Below, in pieces: positions 8,758-17,449 of a stretch of 51,711 nucleotides of DNA; positions within the stretch are counted from its first letter, which is position 1, and each line of letters opens with the position of its first letter. The notes beneath the pieces were generated by a model. It saw only the letters and a program-made list of their open reading frames with translations. It searched no databases and was not told where the DNA came from. The DNA is taken from the NCBI GenBank assembly GCA_001303245.1, contig LJNS01000014.1, positions 1 through 51,711 on the forward strand. Reading direction: 5' to 3'. Origin of the DNA: Gammaproteobacteria bacterium SG8_30 (GTDB lineage: Bacteria > Pseudomonadota > Gammaproteobacteria > Steroidobacterales > Steroidobacteraceae). The position numbers and the translations under genes were made by a program.

Positions 8758-10155
8758 ATGCCCGCCTCTGTAGCGGCGCTTCTGGTGGTCATCTTCATTG
8801 CGTTCGCCGTCTTCGGTGAAGCACGGCGCAAAGAGGCCGGGCCGGCACTGTGGCTGCCCGTGCTCTGGATGGTCATTTGTGCGTCGCGGTTCCCTTCGCA
8901 GTGGATGCAGCTGGGCTCGCCGCTTGTCATGGACGAGGCCGCGGCGACCGAAGGTAGTCCGCTGGATGCCGCATATTTCGCTTCGCTGATCCTCATGGGG
9001 ACGATAGTCCTTGCCAGGCGCAAGATCGAGCCTTCCCGGCTCATCCAGATGAATCTGCTGCTGGCGCTCTTCTTTGCCTACGGGGCTGTCTCGATTCTGT
9101 GGTCGGACTTTCCGTTCATCGCATTCAAGCGGTGGGTGAAGACCCTCGGCCACCCGATCATGGCGCTGCTCATACTGACGGATCCCAATCCCGGTCTGGC
9201 ATTCCGGACGGTCATGAAACGCTGCGCCTACATACTGCTCCCGCTTTCGGTACTCTTCATCAAGTACCTGCCGGAGTATGGGCGGGGATTCGATCGCTGG
9301 ACGGGTGCGCCGACCAACCTCGGGGTTGGCCTGACGAAGAACGACCTCGGCTACGGATGCATGGTGTTCGGAATTTTCTCCGTATGGATGCTCCTTGCAC
9401 CGCGTGAGGGTGATTCCCCGGCCCTCCGCAGGAGGGAAGTCGCATTTGCCGTCGTGCTGCTCTCGATGGCGGTTTGGTTGCTGTACATGGCGGACAGCGC
9501 GACCTCGCTCGGTGGCCTGTTGATCGGCTCGGCAACGCTGCTTGCTCTTCGCTTCGGCCTGCTTGGGAAGAAGCACATCGGGACGCTCATCGTCACCGGG
9601 CTCGTTTCGGTGCTCCTGATCGAATGGGCATTCGACGCCTATGCCAGGATACTGGAGCTTCTCGGCCGGGAGGTGACGCTGACCGACCGTACGGAGATCT
9701 GGGCGGACGTGCTTGCCCTTCAGGATCGTCCGCTGATAGGCGCCGGCTTCGAGAGCTTCTGGCTCGGGCCAAGGCTCGAAGCAATGTGGGCGAAGTGGTG
9801 GTGGCATCCGAACCAGGCTCACAGCGGCTACATCGAGACGTACTTGAATCTCGGACTCATCGGCGTCGGTCTGCTTGCTGCGCTTCTCCTGTCGACGTTC
9901 AACAAGATCAGGTCGAGATTGTCGCCGACGTTCGGATACGCGGACCTTCGGTTCGCATTCTTCTTCGTGATCATCGCGTTCAACTACACGGAGGCGGCGT
10001 TCAAGGCTGTGCACCTCGTCTGGACGATCTTTCACCTGATCGCCATCGACTACCGAGACGAGGCGCGGCAGTCCGCTACGGCCCCGGAACGCGCCCGTGC
10101 CAGGCGACGCTATGCACGTGGCGGCAGCCGCTGGCGCCGGTATCCGGCTCGCTGA
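8758..10155 (+). CDS. O-antigen ligase/polymerase-like membrane protein (Wzy_C family)
   Basis: A 465-residue polytopic membrane protein with about ten hydrophobic segments (for example VAALLVVIFIAFAVF at the N-terminus and GLIGVGLLAALLLSTF near residue 375). The large periplasmic loop has the family pattern LTDRTEIWADVLAL, then GAGFESFWLG and HSGYIETYLNLGLIG. These are the conserved features of WaaL/Wzy_C proteins, which polymerise undecaprenyl-linked repeat units or ligate glycan to an acceptor. Sequence alone cannot separate the two roles; in an exopolysaccharide locus with a chain-length determinant, polymerase is more likely. A GGGAGGGTAGGGG stretch just before the ATG is a strong ribosome-binding site. 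The 144 bases before it hold nothing I can identify. Confidence 0.85.
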   Translation: MPASVAALLVVIFIAFAVFGEARRKEAGPALWLPVLWMVICASRFPSQWMQLGSPLVMDEAAATEGSPLDAAYFASLILMGTIVLARRKIEPSRLIQMNLLLALFFAYGAVSILWSDFPFIAFKRWVKTLGHPIMALLILTDPNPGLAFRTVMKRCAYILLPLSVLFIKYLPEYGRGFDRWTGAPTNLGVGLTKNDLGYGCMVFGIFSVWMLLAPREGDSPALRRREVAFAVVLLSMAVWLLYMADSATSLGGLLIGSATLLALRFGLLGKKHIGTLIVTGLVSVLLIEWAFDAYARILELLGREVTLTDRTEIWADVLALQDRPLIGAGFESFWLGPRLEAMWAKWWWHPNQAHSGYIETYLNLGLIGVGLLAALLLSTFNKIRSRLSPTFGYADLRFAFFFVIIAFNYTEAAFKAVHLVWTIFHLIAIDYRDEARQSATAPERARARRRYARGGSRWRRYPAR

Positions 10156-10156
10156 C

Positions 10157-11677
10157 ATGGATACGACTCTTCCGGTCGTGGTGTCGTGCCCTCGCCGGTT
10201 CCTTCCTCGTGTCCGCTATGTGCTCGACACGCTCTTCATGGCCGTCGGCATCGAGCTACGCTATCTCGATGAGGCGCCGACCGACGGAGTCTGGCTGAGC
10301 TACGGCCACGGGCACCGCAGTGATGGTGCGGGAGACCGTCGTGTCGCCGTGCCGTGTTCCGTTGCGGCGTGGGAGTTTCTCGAAGGCGCGGGCGACGTCA
10401 CGGCGAGCAGTGTCTTGGACGACCTGCCGGTGATTCTGCCGCAGCCGGCAGCCGCGACGGCACGAGCCTGGGACCTCAGTTTCGATCTCGTGGCCAACGC
10501 CTTTTTCTTCCTCACGTCATGGTCCGAGAGACGCGGGGCTGGCACTCAGGCATCAAGACAGCTATTCGAGAACAGCGTCTACGCCCGTCTGGGTTTGCCA
10601 CAGGACGTCGTGGATCGATACCTGCACGCTCTGCTCGATCGGCTGGACGCTGCGGCGAGCCCTGACGTCATCCGCCGAGCCAGGAACTGGCCAGGTGACC
10701 GGGGATTCGCCGTCGTGCTGTCGCACGACGTCGATTTCATTCCATCTGGCATCCGCGACATGCTTCGGCAGGGCGCGAAGACCATTCTCCGGCACCTGGT
10801 GCGTGAGCGGGACCCGATGGATGCCCTGCGCGCCGGCACGGGACTCGTGCGAGCCCTGGTGAAGGGCAAGGATCCTTACGGATGCATTCCTGAAATCATC
10901 GAACACGAGCGGAGGCTGGGAGTGAAATCGTCCTTCCAGGTCGCCGTGGCGCGTCATCACTCGAATGACGTCAATTACGATTTCGACGATGAGAAGACTC
11001 GCGAGTACCTCAGCGTGATCCCGCGGTCGGGCTTCGATCTCTGCCTGCACGGCAGCTATCTCTCGACCCGTCGAGCCGAGGCGTATGTCGGCGAGGCCGA
11101 AGTGCTGCGCGCGGCGCTGGGGGCCGTGGAGGGTTCGCGGCAGCACTTTCTTTCATTCGACTACGACACCCTGTTCTGTGCCCAGGAGGCCGCGGGCATC
11201 GAGTACGACATGTCGCTCGGCTATCCGGACCGATCCGGTCCTCGCGTCGGCTTCTCCTACCCCTTCTTCCCTTACGACCTGTCTGCGGACAGGCCGTTCA
11301 ACGTCGTGCAGTTGCCGCTGTTCCTGATGGACGTAACGTTGCGCATCTACATGGGCCTGAAGGGTGACGCGGCTCGGGATGCCGTTCGAGGTGAGATTGC
11401 CCGGCTGGCGGGCAAGGGAGGCTGCGTGTCCGCCGTCTGGCACCCGATCGTATTCGGGGGCGCAAGGGACCCGGGCATCGCAGAACTCTACTGGGACATG
11501 GTCACGCACATCTCCGACTCTGGCGGACTCGCGACGGATGGCCGGACGATCAACCGCTTCTGGAGAAGCCGGGCGACCGGCTTTGGAAGCTTTGCCGGGC
11601 TGCCGGGCCGGACCGGCGGTTGCGCGGATCGTGGCAGGGCCGTTGCCGATCATGCGCTGGAGGGGCAAACGGCGTGA
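10157..11677 (+). CDS. Polysaccharide deacetylase-family protein (HDVD type)
   Basis: A 506-residue protein with an N-terminal domain of about 190 residues seen in polysaccharide-locus deacetylases (DUF7033-like). A NodB-type barrel follows, opening with VVLSHDVDFIP near residue 195, where the HDVD aspartates replace the usual TFDD. LCLHGSYLSTRRAEAY near residue 300 is the probable metal-histidine region, but the normal HxxxH spacing is not obvious. WHPIVFGGARDPG near residue 430 closes the barrel. The ATG at 10157 follows the previous stop by one base; a start 60 bases upstream would overlap the ligase gene. It may remove N-acetyl groups from the glycan. There is no signal peptide, so a cytoplasmic substrate is suggested. 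Confidence 0.75.
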   Translation: MDTTLPVVVSCPRRFLPRVRYVLDTLFMAVGIELRYLDEAPTDGVWLSYGHGHRSDGAGDRRVAVPCSVAAWEFLEGAGDVTASSVLDDLPVILPQPAAATARAWDLSFDLVANAFFFLTSWSERRGAGTQASRQLFENSVYARLGLPQDVVDRYLHALLDRLDAAASPDVIRRARNWPGDRGFAVVLSHDVDFIPSGIRDMLRQGAKTILRHLVRERDPMDALRAGTGLVRALVKGKDPYGCIPEIIEHERRLGVKSSFQVAVARHHSNDVNYDFDDEKTREYLSVIPRSGFDLCLHGSYLSTRRAEAYVGEAEVLRAALGAVEGSRQHFLSFDYDTLFCAQEAAGIEYDMSLGYPDRSGPRVGFSYPFFPYDLSADRPFNVVQLPLFLMDVTLRIYMGLKGDAARDAVRGEIARLAGKGGCVSAVWHPIVFGGARDPGIAELYWDMVTHISDSGGLATDGRTINRFWRSRATGFGSFAGLPGRTGGCADRGRAVADHALEGQTA

Positions 11678-11728
11678 TGACTTCAGGTCGTCCGTGAGTC
11701 GTCACGAGCGGGCAGAGGAGCGAGCAGC

Positions 11729-12904
11729 GTGGCACACATCCTGATGGTGGCGTATACGAACTACCTGCGCGATCCGCGCGTGAGGCGCGAGGCCGAAGCG
11801 CTCGTAGGTGGTGGTCACCGGGTTACGTTCCTGGCCAGTCGACAGCCCGGGGAGCCGTCACGCGAAGTGGTCCAGGGCGTGGAGGTCCGGAAGCTCCCCG
11901 GCATCGCGCACAGCAAGACCTCGGCGGCGGGGTACGTCGTCGATTACGCACTGTTCTTTGCGATGTGCTTCGCGCACATGCTCTTGCGGCCGCTGCGCTA
12001 CGATCTCGTGCACGTCAACAACATGCCCGATTTTCTCGCCCTGACCGCGGCGGTTCCGAGAATCTTCGGCAGACCCGTGATCCACGACGTCCACGACCTG
12101 ATGCCCGAACTGTACCAGGAGAAGTTCGGGACCACGGAGGACAGCCTTCTGGTCCGGATGCTGAAGGCGCAGGAGCGGTTGGCCGGGCGCTTCGCATCGG
12201 CCGTCCTGACCGTCGAGGATCGGCTCCGGGACATACTGGACGGCCGGGGAGTCCCGCGTGCAAAGGTGCACGTGCTGATGAACCTGCCCGACGACCGAAT
12301 CTTCGCGCCCAGAGATCCGATGCCTCCCAAGGGCCCGGGAGCCCGGTTCGTCGTCGTCTACCATGGCACTCTCGCGCGCCGCCTGGGGCTCGACGTGGCA
12401 CTGCGCGCCGTCGCCAAGATCCGGGACAGGATTCCGTCGATCGAACTCCGCATCATCGGTGCCGGAGAGGAGCGCGAGGCCCTGATCGCGCTGCGGAACG
12501 AGCTGGAGCTGGACGATTCGGTCACGTTCAGCGACGGCTTCGTGCCCGTCGAGCGCATTCCGGCCATGATCCGGGACGCCGACGTCGGATTGATACCGCT
12601 GCGGATCTCAGGCGGGACGGACATCATGCTGCCGACCAAGTTGCTGGAGTACGTCACGGTCGGCATTCCCTGCATAGCGCCGCGGACCGGGACGATCTGC
12701 CGCTACTTCGACGAAGACATGCTGCAGTTCTTCGAGGCCGAGAACGCGGACTCGCTGGGGGCCGCGATCGTCGAGATGTATCGCGATCCGGCCAGGCGCG
12801 CACGACTCGCGCAGCAGGCGACCGAGAGATTTGGCCGGACCTACACCTGGAGCCGGCACAAGCAAGTCTACACGACGCTCGTGGAGAGGCTGCTGGCGGG
12901 GTGA
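11729..12904 (+). CDS. Glycosyltransferase family 4 (GT-B)
   Basis: The 391-residue protein has both Rossmann halves of family 4 glycosyltransferases. The N-terminal half has HILMVAYTNYLRDPRVRREA and DLVHVNNMPDF. The C-terminal half has FVVVYHGTLARRLGLDVAL, LRIIGAGEEREAL, SDGFVPVERIPAMI and LPTKLLEYVTVGIPCIA, the donor-binding region with the conserved glutamates. It uses a nucleotide sugar and retains anomeric configuration by family rule; the sugar is unknown. The start is GTG at 11729, preceded by AGAGGAG nine bases upstream, a good ribosome-binding site. It is the last gene of the first plus-strand run and is convergent with the dehydrogenase. Confidence 0.88.
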   Translation: MAHILMVAYTNYLRDPRVRREAEALVGGGHRVTFLASRQPGEPSREVVQGVEVRKLPGIAHSKTSAAGYVVDYALFFAMCFAHMLLRPLRYDLVHVNNMPDFLALTAAVPRIFGRPVIHDVHDLMPELYQEKFGTTEDSLLVRMLKAQERLAGRFASAVLTVEDRLRDILDGRGVPRAKVHVLMNLPDDRIFAPRDPMPPKGPGARFVVVYHGTLARRLGLDVALRAVAKIRDRIPSIELRIIGAGEEREALIALRNELELDDSVTFSDGFVPVERIPAMIRDADVGLIPLRISGGTDIMLPTKLLEYVTVGIPCIAPRTGTICRYFDEDMLQFFEAENADSLGAAIVEMYRDPARRARLAQQATERFGRTYTWSRHKQVYTTLVERLLAG

Positions 12905-12916
12905 GCGGTACAGATC

Positions 12917-12937
12917 GGCGGGGGTCTTCTCCCTGCC
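12917..12937. terminator. Hairpin between convergent genes
   Basis: GGCGGGG at 12917-12923 can pair with CCCTGCC at 12931-12937 (one G-T pair) inside the 42-base gap between the GT4 and dehydrogenase stops. It lacks a clear T-tract, so a terminator role is only likely from position. Confidence 0.3.
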
Positions 12938-12946
12938 GGGCCCGGA

Positions 12947-14242
12947 TCAACTGCGTTCGGGCTTCGCGGACCGGCCGATGCCGAAGTACAGGAGGCCGGC
13001 CCCTTCCGCACGCTGCCGGTCCCACAGGTTGCGGCCATCCAGGACTGCCTCGACGCCAGCCGAGCGCCAGCTCGGGAAGTCGATTTCACGGAAACCCGGG
13101 TGAGCGGTGTTGAGCACGACCAGTTCCGCGCCCTCAACGGATCCGGCCTGAAATCCGGAGCGCTCCAGCTCCGTGGTGGAGTAGTAGGGATCTTCGATCG
13201 TCGGAATGGCGGCACGCTGGATCAGGGCGTCGCGCAGGGCGTAGGCAGGGCTGAACGTGTCGACTTTCACGCCCGGCCTGAAACCGAGCCCGAGGATGTG
13301 CACGCGCCGCCCCGCCAGCGGCTTCCAGACTCCTGCGACGCGGTCCAGCTGCCGGGCGGGCTGACCGTCGTTGATCTCCCGCGCGGCCTCGGAGATCCGC
13401 TGTGTCATTCCCAGGCGTCTCGACTCGCGTGTCAGGAAGTACGGATAGACGGGCGTGCAGTGGCCACCCACCCCGATTCCCGGGAGCAGCAGGTTGGCCT
13501 CGCCATCCGTGTTCGCTGCCTGGCGGACCCGCTCGAAATCGACGCCCGCCAGCTCGCAGAAGGCCGCGAGTTCGTTGGCCAGTGCGATGTTCACATCCCT
13601 GAACAACATGCCCATCAGCTTGGCGGACTCTGCAGCTTCGAGTGACCCTACATCGTCGACCGGCGCCCCAAGGTAGCGGCTGTACAGTTCGATCGCGCGT
13701 CGTCGGGAGTCGTCGTCCAGCGCACCGACGACTTTCGGCGTCTCCTGCAGACGCGAGAGCACCATGTTTGCCTTGACCCTCTCCGGGCTGTAGGCAACGT
13801 GAAAGTCCGTGCCAGCGGCGAGACCGCTGTTCTGCTCCAGTACGGGTATCAGGTTGCGCCGCGTGCCTCCGACACTGACCGTCGTCTCGTAGACCACGAG
13901 CGTGCCGCGCTTCAGTCCCTTGCCGACCTCCGCAGAAGCAGCCTGCAGGACGCTGAAATCGATCTCCCTGTCGGCCGTCAGGTGCGCAGGCACGATCACG
14001 ACGATGGCATCCGAGACGGAAGCAGCGGCAGACGTATTCGTCGTTGCCCGGAGTCTGCCCTGCTCGTGCAGTTCTCGCATCAACTCGGGCAGGCCGGGCT
14101 CCTCGTACGGGCAGGAGCCCGAAGATACGGAGGCGACGAGAGCCGGATCGATGTCTGCCACGGTGACCAGCGCGCCGTGTCTGGCGAAAACGCATGCCAG
14201 CGGCAGGCCCATGCGGCCACCGCCCACGACCGTCACTTGCAT
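12947..14242 (-). CDS. Nucleotide-sugar 6-dehydrogenase (WbpA/WecC-like)
   Basis: A 431-residue UDP-glucose/GDP-mannose dehydrogenase family member. It has the NAD Rossmann motif VVGGGRMGLPLA at the N-terminus, SPERV near residue 170, a central helical domain with the AESAKLMG lysine, and the catalytic-cysteine motif GVGGHCTPVYPYF near residue 268. GGHC followed by P-V-Y-P-Y-F is typical of enzymes that oxidise UDP-HexNAc to the uronic acid (WbpA, WecC) rather than UDP-glucose. The ATG at 14242 is chosen because AAAGGAGAT lies 7 bases upstream and residues begin MQVTVVGGG; an upstream in-frame start adds 20 non-conserved residues. It would feed the WbpD/B/E-like operon at 28.3-31 kb. Confidence 0.87.
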   Translation of the reverse strand: MQVTVVGGGRMGLPLACVFARHGALVTVADIDPALVASVSSGSCPYEEPGLPELMRELHEQGRLRATTNTSAAASVSDAIVVIVPAHLTADREIDFSVLQAASAEVGKGLKRGTLVVYETTVSVGGTRRNLIPVLEQNSGLAAGTDFHVAYSPERVKANMVLSRLQETPKVVGALDDDSRRRAIELYSRYLGAPVDDVGSLEAAESAKLMGMLFRDVNIALANELAAFCELAGVDFERVRQAANTDGEANLLLPGIGVGGHCTPVYPYFLTRESRRLGMTQRISEAAREINDGQPARQLDRVAGVWKPLAGRRVHILGLGFRPGVKVDTFSPAYALRDALIQRAAIPTIEDPYYSTTELERSGFQAGSVEGAELVVLNTAHPGFREIDFPSWRSAGVEAVLDGRNLWDRQRAEGAGLLYFGIGRSAKPERS

Positions 14243-14740
14243 TGGGCGAGATCTCCTTTCAATAGCCCCACCAGCAGTATCGCTCGGTCGCCTGGCCCGC
14301 AACCGGTACCGCCTGCGCGCGGGAAACCCTTCCGAGTCTATAGATGCGCGGCGCGGGCAGAGCGGTCAACGATCGCACAATTCGTGTCGTACTTGACCAA
14401 GGCAGTCCAGAACCGTCATCCCCGTCACAGTAACGGGGCCCCGAGGGCGCGCTTGCGGTCCCGAATCGGCCGCGGCAAGCTTGGCGGCCGGGACCCGGCT
14501 CGCCGTCTTGGCGAAGCCGTCACCTGCAGGATGCGAAAGCCGACACCGGTCACACACCGCCTTTCCCGAATGCCCTAGCCTCCTGCGGGGAAGTACTCGG
14601 GACACACCCGTTCGTCAAGGGTTACATGCCGCGCAGATTCTTCGATTGCGCCTCAGGTCCCCGACCGGCTTCCTCGCCCGGGCGCACGGCACCAGGACGC
14701 TCCGGACCGGCCGGATGCGTCCGGCCTGTGGATCCGCACC
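14243..14740. other. Divergent intergenic region with back-to-back TTGACC elements
   Basis: No gene is recognisable in these 498 bases between the dehydrogenase (left) and the adenylation fusion (right). GGTCAA at 14364-14369 and TTGACC at 14393-14398 form an inverted pair resembling two diverging -35 boxes. On the minus side CATCTA lies 17 bases on and a better TATAGA 21 bases on; on the plus side the -10 is poor. This could be a divergent promoter or an operator, unproven. Confidence 0.3.
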
Positions 14741-17434
14741 GTGTCGCCTGAAGTTGCCGGTATCCTCCATGGCGGGGAGATCGTGCCGCCGCCTGAGGCG
14801 GGAGGCGCGCCTGCCCGCAAGGATCAGGTGGAGACATCCGGCGTTGGGGTCGAATTGACCGGTAATCTGCTCGAGAGGCTCGGCACCCATGCCATGGTCC
14901 GGCCGGACGCTCCCTGCGGGGTATCTTCCGGGCTGCAGGTCTCCTACGCGCAACTTCATCGGGCCAGCGACGAACTGGCTGCCCGCCTTCATGCCTCGGC
15001 AATCCGAGCCGGATCGACGCAGGTCGCTTCGGTATTGGCGGAGAGAAGCCCGCGACTGCTCACGGCATTGCTCGCGTCGATGAAAGCCGGACTGGCATTC
15101 AATGTGATCGACCCGCGCTATCCACGCAAGCGGACCAGCGAGTACCTGCGCTACCTGGACCCGGCCGTCGTCATCGACGCGACGGGGGACCGGCGCGCGG
15201 AGACGGACCTGGCTGAAGGACTGGCCAGGTCAACCGTTTCCCGAATCGTGGCCGTCGATACCCCTGCGGGACGATCCGGAGGCCCGGTTCCAGAGCCCCT
15301 CGTCTCTCGGTCCGACAGGGCCGCCGATTTCCCCATGTACGTCGCCTTCACCTCGGGAACCACCGGGCTGCCCAAGGCGGTATGGGGCTCGCACGGCCCT
15401 GTCGCCCACTTCTTCGAATGGCAGGCCGCCACCTTTTCGATCGGAGCCGGCGATCGCGTCAGCGTCCTCAGCGGGCTGGCGCATGACCCTCTGCTGCGTG
15501 ATCTGCTGATGCCGATATGGACGGGGGCAAGCTGCTGGTTCCCACCGGAAGAAGTCTTCACTACGCCGGGAGCCCTGTACTCGTGGCTTCTCGAGTCGGC
15601 CATCAGCGTCATGCACGCGACGCCAAGCCTCATCAGCCTGCTGCTCAACGTCCCGAGGTCCGACGTGGAGCCTCGCCTTCCCTCGCTGCGACACATCTTC
15701 CTGGGGGGAGAGCCGCTCCATCGCCACCTCGCCGCACGACTCCAGGCCTTGGCGCCTGCCGCGCAGATCGTGAACTGCTACGGGGCGACCGAGACGCCGC
15801 AGGTCATGGCATGGTACCGCGTCACTCCCGCAGTTCTCCAAGAGCGGCAGGCGACGAGCGGTCCCGACGTGGTGCCGATTGGGACCGGGATCGATGGTGT
15901 CGAACTGCTGCTGCTCGACGGAGACGATCGTGTCGTCGACGCCGGCCAGACCGGCGAGATCTGCATTCGCACACGGTACCGCGCGGCGCGGATCGAGGAC
16001 ACCTCGGGCGAATCGGCCTCCGGACTCGCCGTCAATCCTCTAACCGGGGACCCGGACGATCTCATCTACCGGACGGGCGACTACGGCTACCGCCTGCCGG
16101 ATGGCGACGTCGTGTGCGTCGGACGGCATGATCGCCAGGTCAAGGTTCGCGGATATCGAGTGGATCTAGGCGAAGTCGAGCGCGCCGTCGCCGCAATTCC
16201 CTGCGTGGGCCACTTCCACGTAGACGTCTGTGTCCGGGAGAATGCCGCGTCCATCGTGCTCTTCGTCGTGCCACGACACGAGAATGAGCCGGCAGACCTC
16301 GAGGCCATTCGCTTGCTGCTCGGCCAGGCGCTCCCGCAGTTCATGACACCTCACGAGATCCTGACGGTGGAGAACCTGCCGCTCACACCCAATGGAAAGG
16401 TAGACCGGGAGACCCTGCTGGACCTTGTGTCGGGCGTGCGGGAGAGCGACGCGTCCGGACGACCGGCCGATCAAGGCGACCTCATCGACTCCGGGATCGC
16501 CAAGATACTCGTGGGCCTGCGCCAGATGCGGTTTCCTCTCCTTGACTCCGCGGAGTCGATCGGTCCGATGGACTCGCTGCAGGTGATCGAATTCCTGTGT
16601 GCGCTTCAGGACGAGTTCGGTGAACAGGTGCCGCCTGAACTGCTCAGAAAGTCGCGGACGCTTGCCGAGCTTGCGGTGGGGCTGTCCGGCCTCGGCCATG
16701 GCGAACGCGGCAGATACGGAAGTCAAGAGTCCGGCGACGCGACGTCGTCGCTCGAGAGGGCCCCGGTCACGGAGCCGCCCCGAACTCGCGGGAGCCCTGC
16801 AGGGGCGCTCCGCAGGCGTCCGCCGTGGATCCCGCGGCGGGAGACGGCATGGGGCGCGGTTCGAAACCGGCTACTCCAGCTCGTGGCGCGCGTGGCACCG
16901 GACCCTGTGCGGGTGGCGTGCCATCGCCGCCGGGGGGTTGCCCTGGGCGAGGGCGTCTCGCTGGGCTACGACACGGTCATCGAAACCGCCTTCCCGAACC
17001 TGGTTAAGATCGGCAACGGCGTCAACGTCGGCATGCGCGTGACTATCATCGCCCACTTCCGCGGGATGGAGGGCTCCGACACCGGGCCGCCAACGGTCGT
17101 GATCGAGGACGACGCATTCATCGGGCCGGGAGCCATCATCCTGCCGAACGTGACGATCGGCCGGGCTGCCGTGGTGGCCGCCGGCAGCGTCGTGTCCTCG
17201 AGCGTTCCCCCGCTGACGTTCGTCCACGGCAATCCTGCCAAGCCGGTCGCTCGGTGCGGCGTGCCGTTGACCGGTGAGACGACCTACGAGGAATTCCTGC
17301 GCAGCCTGATACCGCTGGGTCCACAGGAAGGCCCCATGCTGCCGGGACTGAATCGCCGGCCGTCGTCCGCCGGGGCTGGCTCGAGCACGGACCGGGTGTC
17401 GCGCGGGGCGATCGCAACCACGGATGACAACTGA
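14741..17434 (+). CDS. NRPS-like fusion: adenylation domain, carrier domain, hexapeptide acyltransferase
   Basis: An 897-residue three-part protein. Residues about 35-560 are an ANL adenylation domain, with AFTSGTTGLPKAV (A3) near 200, NCYGATETPQ (A5) near 345, YRTGD (A7) near 443, GRHDRQVKVRGYRVDLGEVE (A8) near 455 and TPNGKVDR (A10) near 550. Residues about 570-650 are a carrier domain with GPMDSLQVIEFL; its serine would take phosphopantetheine. Residues about 730-840 are a left-handed beta-helix acyltransferase (IGNGVNVGMRVTI, IGPGAIILPNVTIGRAAVVAAGSVV, HGNPAKPV). The layout suggests that an amino or other acid is activated, tethered and transferred to a sugar amine or hydroxyl. It recalls Pls-type synthetases but lacks their membrane domain. 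The GTG start is uncertain: the next in-frame ATG (14894) would trim the front of the A domain. Confidence 0.85.
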   Translation: MSPEVAGILHGGEIVPPPEAGGAPARKDQVETSGVGVELTGNLLERLGTHAMVRPDAPCGVSSGLQVSYAQLHRASDELAARLHASAIRAGSTQVASVLAERSPRLLTALLASMKAGLAFNVIDPRYPRKRTSEYLRYLDPAVVIDATGDRRAETDLAEGLARSTVSRIVAVDTPAGRSGGPVPEPLVSRSDRAADFPMYVAFTSGTTGLPKAVWGSHGPVAHFFEWQAATFSIGAGDRVSVLSGLAHDPLLRDLLMPIWTGASCWFPPEEVFTTPGALYSWLLESAISVMHATPSLISLLLNVPRSDVEPRLPSLRHIFLGGEPLHRHLAARLQALAPAAQIVNCYGATETPQVMAWYRVTPAVLQERQATSGPDVVPIGTGIDGVELLLLDGDDRVVDAGQTGEICIRTRYRAARIEDTSGESASGLAVNPLTGDPDDLIYRTGDYGYRLPDGDVVCVGRHDRQVKVRGYRVDLGEVERAVAAIPCVGHFHVDVCVRENAASIVLFVVPRHENEPADLEAIRLLLGQALPQFMTPHEILTVENLPLTPNGKVDRETLLDLVSGVRESDASGRPADQGDLIDSGIAKILVGLRQMRFPLLDSAESIGPMDSLQVIEFLCALQDEFGEQVPPELLRKSRTLAELAVGLSGLGHGERGRYGSQESGDATSSLERAPVTEPPRTRGSPAGALRRRPPWIPRRETAWGAVRNRLLQLVARVAPDPVRVACHRRRGVALGEGVSLGYDTVIETAFPNLVKIGNGVNVGMRVTIIAHFRGMEGSDTGPPTVVIEDDAFIGPGAIILPNVTIGRAAVVAAGSVVSSSVPPLTFVHGNPAKPVARCGVPLTGETTYEEFLRSLIPLGPQEGPMLPGLNRRPSSAGAGSSTDRVSRGAIATTDDN

Positions 17435-17449
17435 GTGCATGGTGGCCGT

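Noticed and set aside
8110-10158. A 682-codon open frame on the minus strand
   Set aside because: It is antisense to the GT9 and O-antigen ligase genes and has no family motifs; both sense genes are well supported.
11965-13113. A 382-codon plus-strand frame crossing the GT4 stop
   Set aside because: It is out of frame with the GT4 gene, arginine-rich and overlaps the dehydrogenase end.
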